Both the position numbers and the translations under genes were made by a program. Source: Deltaproteobacteria bacterium (GTDB lineage: Bacteria; JAUYMQ01). From it: a DNA stretch of 25,383 nucleotides. Positions within the stretch are counted from its first letter, which is position 1. Every line of letters begins with the position of its first letter. The notes under the pieces were generated by a model. That model was not told where the DNA came from and did not search any database. It saw only the letters and a list, made by a program, of their open reading frames with translations. Shown here piece after piece: positions 23,516 through 25,383 of this stretch. The stretch is taken from contig JAUYMQ010000571.1 of assembly GCA_030698575.1 (NCBI GenBank), positions 1 to 25,383 on the forward strand. Reading direction: 5' to 3'.

Positions 23516-24213
23516 TGACCGAGCAGAAGACGGAGGGGATCTACTTCAAGCAGGTTCTCGCGGGGCCGATGGAAAACTTCGTCTATCTGATTGGCGATCC
23601 GGTCACGCGCGAAGCCGCCGTCGTCGACGCTGCCTGGGACGTGGGGGCATTGCTCGATCTTGCCAATGAGGACGGCTACCGTGTCACCCACGCGCTGGTC
23701 ACTCACACCCACCCCGATCACGTGGGCGGGCAGTTCTCCGGCATGGACATCGAGGGGATCGCGGCGCTTCTGGAGCGCCAGCCGGTGAAGGTCGTCATCC
23801 ACAAGGACGAGGCCGAGTTTCTCAAGCGCTTCACCGGCGTTTCGGATTCCGATCTCGTCAAGGCCAGCGGCGGTGATGAGGTGCGCGTGGGAAATATCGA
23901 TGTCAAGCTCGTCCACACGCCCGGGCACACACCGGGATCTCAGTGCTTCCTCGTCGATCGACGCCTGGTCTCGGGCGACACCCTCTTCATCGGTTCCTGC
24001 GGGCGGATCGATCTTCCGGGCAGCGATCCGGAGGCCATGTACCGCAGCCTCAACGAGACCCTCCGGCGGATGGACGATGACGTCGTGCTATATCCTGGCC
24101 ACAACTATGCCGACAGGCCTTTCTCGACCATGGGGGAGCAGAAGCGTGACAACCACTTCTTGCGCTTCAACAACGTCTCGGACTTTCTGAGGGTTATGGG
24201 CTCGCCTATGTGA
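23515..24213 (+). CDS. MBL-fold metallohydrolase (glyoxalase II / persulfide dioxygenase-like)
   Basis: A 232-residue metallo-beta-lactamase-fold protein. Metal ligands are HTHPDH (His64, His66, Asp68, His69), His138 in HTPGHTPGS, Asp155 in SGDTLFIGSCGRIDLPGSD, and His196 in YPGHNY. The set fits both glyoxalase II and ETHE1-type persulfide dioxygenases; GSCGRIDLPGSD resembles the GGCGRTDFPGGD of the latter. Proximity to a rhodanese favours a sulfur role, but I cannot separate thioesterase from dioxygenase activity by eye. The start overlaps the cobalamin adenosyltransferase stop (TGATG), and GGGGAG lies a few bases upstream within that gene. No signal peptide is seen, so it should be cytoplasmic. 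It is the last gene of the coupled trio; a lipoprotein gene follows after a 73-nt gap. Confidence 0.88.
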   Translation: MTEQKTEGIYFKQVLAGPMENFVYLIGDPVTREAAVVDAAWDVGALLDLANEDGYRVTHALVTHTHPDHVGGQFSGMDIEGIAALLERQPVKVVIHKDEAEFLKRFTGVSDSDLVKASGGDEVRVGNIDVKLVHTPGHTPGSQCFLVDRRLVSGDTLFIGSCGRIDLPGSDPEAMYRSLNETLRRMDDDVVLYPGHNYADRPFSTMGEQKRDNHFLRFNNVSDFLRVMGSPM

Positions 24214-24286
24214 GGCGCGCCTGATTCATTCGCGGGTCGCGGCGCGCGGACGCGCACGCGGTAACTTGAAAAAAAACGGGGAGATT

Positions 24287-24628
24287 ATGCGTCATTCCAG
24301 AACGGCAAGACTCTGTCTTATTTTCGCCCTGCTCGGCACGCTGGCCTTTTTCGGGGCCTGCGGAAAGGCCGAGAAGGGCACGCAGATCATCATCGATGAT
24401 CCGACTCGCACGAAGTACGGCCACAATCTGTATAGCGAACCCGGGGGGCTCGGCGGCACTACAGAGTGGGTGAACGTGGGCGAATTCGCGGAGCAGCTCG
24501 AGGAGCGACAGGTGGGAGGCGAACTGGCCGGCGCCATACCGGGCGTCTGGGTGAAGGTCAGGACGCTCTATGATCCGCGCGAGGGGTGGATCGAGAAGGA
24601 CAACACCCGCCCGGCGGCAACAAAATGA
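24287..24628 (+). CDS. Small lipoprotein, possible SH3-like domain
   Basis: A 113-residue protein with a lipoprotein signal peptide (RHSRTARLCLIFALLGTLAF) and lipobox FGAC, so Cys25 should be lipidated. The mature part of about 89 residues has a short linker and then GTQIIIDDPTRTKYGHNLYS, EWVNVGEFAEQLEE and GVWVKVRTLYDPREGWIEKDN. The W-V-K-V-R and G-W-I pattern near the end resembles the last strands of bacterial SH3 domains, which often bind peptidoglycan or protein partners; this is only a pattern match. The ATG at 24287 is preferred (GGGGAG upstream, 3-nt spacing, tight). A TTG at 24266 in frame has no ribosome binding site. It may belong to the preceding operon or be separate. Confidence 0.7.
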   Translation: MRHSRTARLCLIFALLGTLAFFGACGKAEKGTQIIIDDPTRTKYGHNLYSEPGGLGGTTEWVNVGEFAEQLEERQVGGELAGAIPGVWVKVRTLYDPREGWIEKDNTRPAATK

Positions 24629-24666
24629 CTGCCTGACGGGCCGCGCCCGCATATCTACCGAAAAGC

Positions 24667-24698
24667 CATCGGGCCCTCCCCTGCGGGAGGGCCCGATG
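24667..24698 (-). terminator. 14-bp perfect hairpin between lipoprotein and NnrU-like gene
   Basis: CATCGGGCCCTCCC (24667-24680) pairs exactly with GGGAGGGCCCGATG (24685-24698) around CTGC. On the minus strand it is followed by GCTTTTCGG, a T run, so it should terminate the minus-strand gene that ends at 24720. It probably also serves the convergent lipoprotein transcript. Confidence 0.8.
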
Positions 24699-24719
24699 CC
24701 GTCAAGCTCCCGCACGCCC

Positions 24720-25382
24720 TCAGATGAGGGGCATGCCCCACCAGTTGTCGTGATAGTTCCGGATCAAGTAGGCCGCCACCACCCCGACGCCCCCCCTCAG
24801 CCAGGGCAGCTCACCGGGCTTCAGCGTCTGGGCCCCGGCGAGGATCGCCGCGAAGGGAATCACGGAAGTGTGCTCGAAGAACGCCTGTGCCTCGGGCGCG
24901 GCCTCGCGCCGCTTCCGGGCATCCTGGTGGAACGCGCCCGCTAGGGAAAACAGCGACAGGCCGCCGAAGAACGCGAGGTCGCTCGGAAAACCGTTGGGGA
25001 TGCAGTGCGCCAGCCCCAGTAGGGCCGTGCCCGCGAGGAAGGGGTGCCGGGTGATGCGCGTCAGCCCCCGGGGTTCGTAGGGGTCGCGCGAACCCAGTGA
25101 AAGCGGGCTCGGCGCGAGGAGACCGGCGCTTATCAGGAAGAAGGCGACATAGGCGAGCGCCTCGGTGACGCGCACGGCCGGAATGCTCAGGCGCAGATCC
25201 CAGAACGGCGCGCCGGCATGCCGCGCCGGAAAGTACGCCATGACGAGAACGGTGAACGCCGCCCGGGCGATGCGTGAGTAAACGCCGCTGAAACCCAGGG
25301 GGCCGAGCTTGCCGGTCAGCGCTGAACGGTTGCTTCCGTGGGAGAGGAGGATGTGGCTTCCGCCGAAGGTAATCCAGCCGAG
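24720..25382 (-). CDS. NnrU family membrane protein, 5'-truncated
   Basis: The frame runs in from the right edge of the window without a clear start, so the N-terminus is missing; an ATG at 25241 lies inside the protein. About 220 residues are present with about five or six hydrophobic segments. The region LTRITRHPFLAGTALLGLAHCIPNGFPSDLAFFGGLSLFSLAG is the NnrU signature (a polytopic domain related to the isoprenylcysteine carboxyl methyltransferase fold). The edge segment LGWITFGGSHILLSHGSNR fits the family's first loop. NnrU proteins were named from a link to nitrite/nitric oxide reduction, but most members have unknown function. The gene faces the lipoprotein gene and is ended by a strong hairpin. 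Its neighbours give no further indication. Confidence 0.82.
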   Translation of the reverse strand, partial: LGWITFGGSHILLSHGSNRSALTGKLGPLGFSGVYSRIARAAFTVLVMAYFPARHAGAPFWDLRLSIPAVRVTEALAYVAFFLISAGLLAPSPLSLGSRDPYEPRGLTRITRHPFLAGTALLGLAHCIPNGFPSDLAFFGGLSLFSLAGAFHQDARKRREAAPEAQAFFEHTSVIPFAAILAGAQTLKPGELPWLRGGVGVVAAYLIRNYHDNWWGMPLI

Positions 25383-25383
25383 G

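Overview
The window is GC-rich bacterial chromosome with tightly packed genes and no rRNA, tRNA, CRISPR array, insertion sequence or phage gene that I can recognise. A lipoprotein, an AsmA-type envelope protein, a secreted protein with a signal peptide and a two-domain GlnE point to a diderm (Gram-negative) organism. GatCAB, MtnA, a PduO-type cobalamin adenosyltransferase and separated complex I genes fit a deltaproteobacteria-like lineage or a nearby uncultured phylum. This placement is inference; the window contains no phylogenetic marker that I can test.

Layout. 1-9.4 kb, plus strand: the end of gatB, a large AsmA-family protein, mtnA (methionine salvage) overlapping glnE (control of glutamine synthetase), and ilvE (branched-chain transaminase), closed by a perfect hairpin. 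9.4-9.75 kb is a non-coding gap with two hairpins and a six-codon ORF behind a very strong ribosome binding site. 9.75-11.0 kb: a membrane-anchored SGNH hydrolase on the minus strand with a good promoter. 11.0-16.4 kb, plus strand: a glutathione transferase ending in a strong terminator, then a perfect -35 promoter driving nuoB, an unrecognised lysine/alanine-rich protein with a four-cysteine domain, and nuoI. After these come lpdA, lipB and a DUF3147 membrane protein. 16.5-18.6 kb, minus strand: a ThDP-dependent enzyme and the ribosome-rescue hydrolase arfB. 18.7-19.6 kb: an alpha/beta hydrolase on the plus strand, meeting a proline/alanine-rich secreted protein on the minus strand at a shared CTAG stop. 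20.4-22.1 kb, minus strand: a polytopic membrane protein with an M28 peptidase-like domain that has lost key catalytic residues. 22.1-24.2 kb: a divergent regulatory region and a translationally coupled trio, rhodanese, cobalamin adenosyltransferase and metallo-beta-lactamase-fold hydrolase. 24.3-25.4 kb: a small lipoprotein and the end of an NnrU-family membrane protein, convergent across a 14-bp hairpin.

Most genes are housekeeping. The parts most worth attention are the unknown gene placed inside a minimal nuoB-nuoI pair, the apparently inactive M28 membrane protein, the tiny ORF in the gap after ilvE, and the coupled rhodanese/adenosyltransferase/hydrolase operon.
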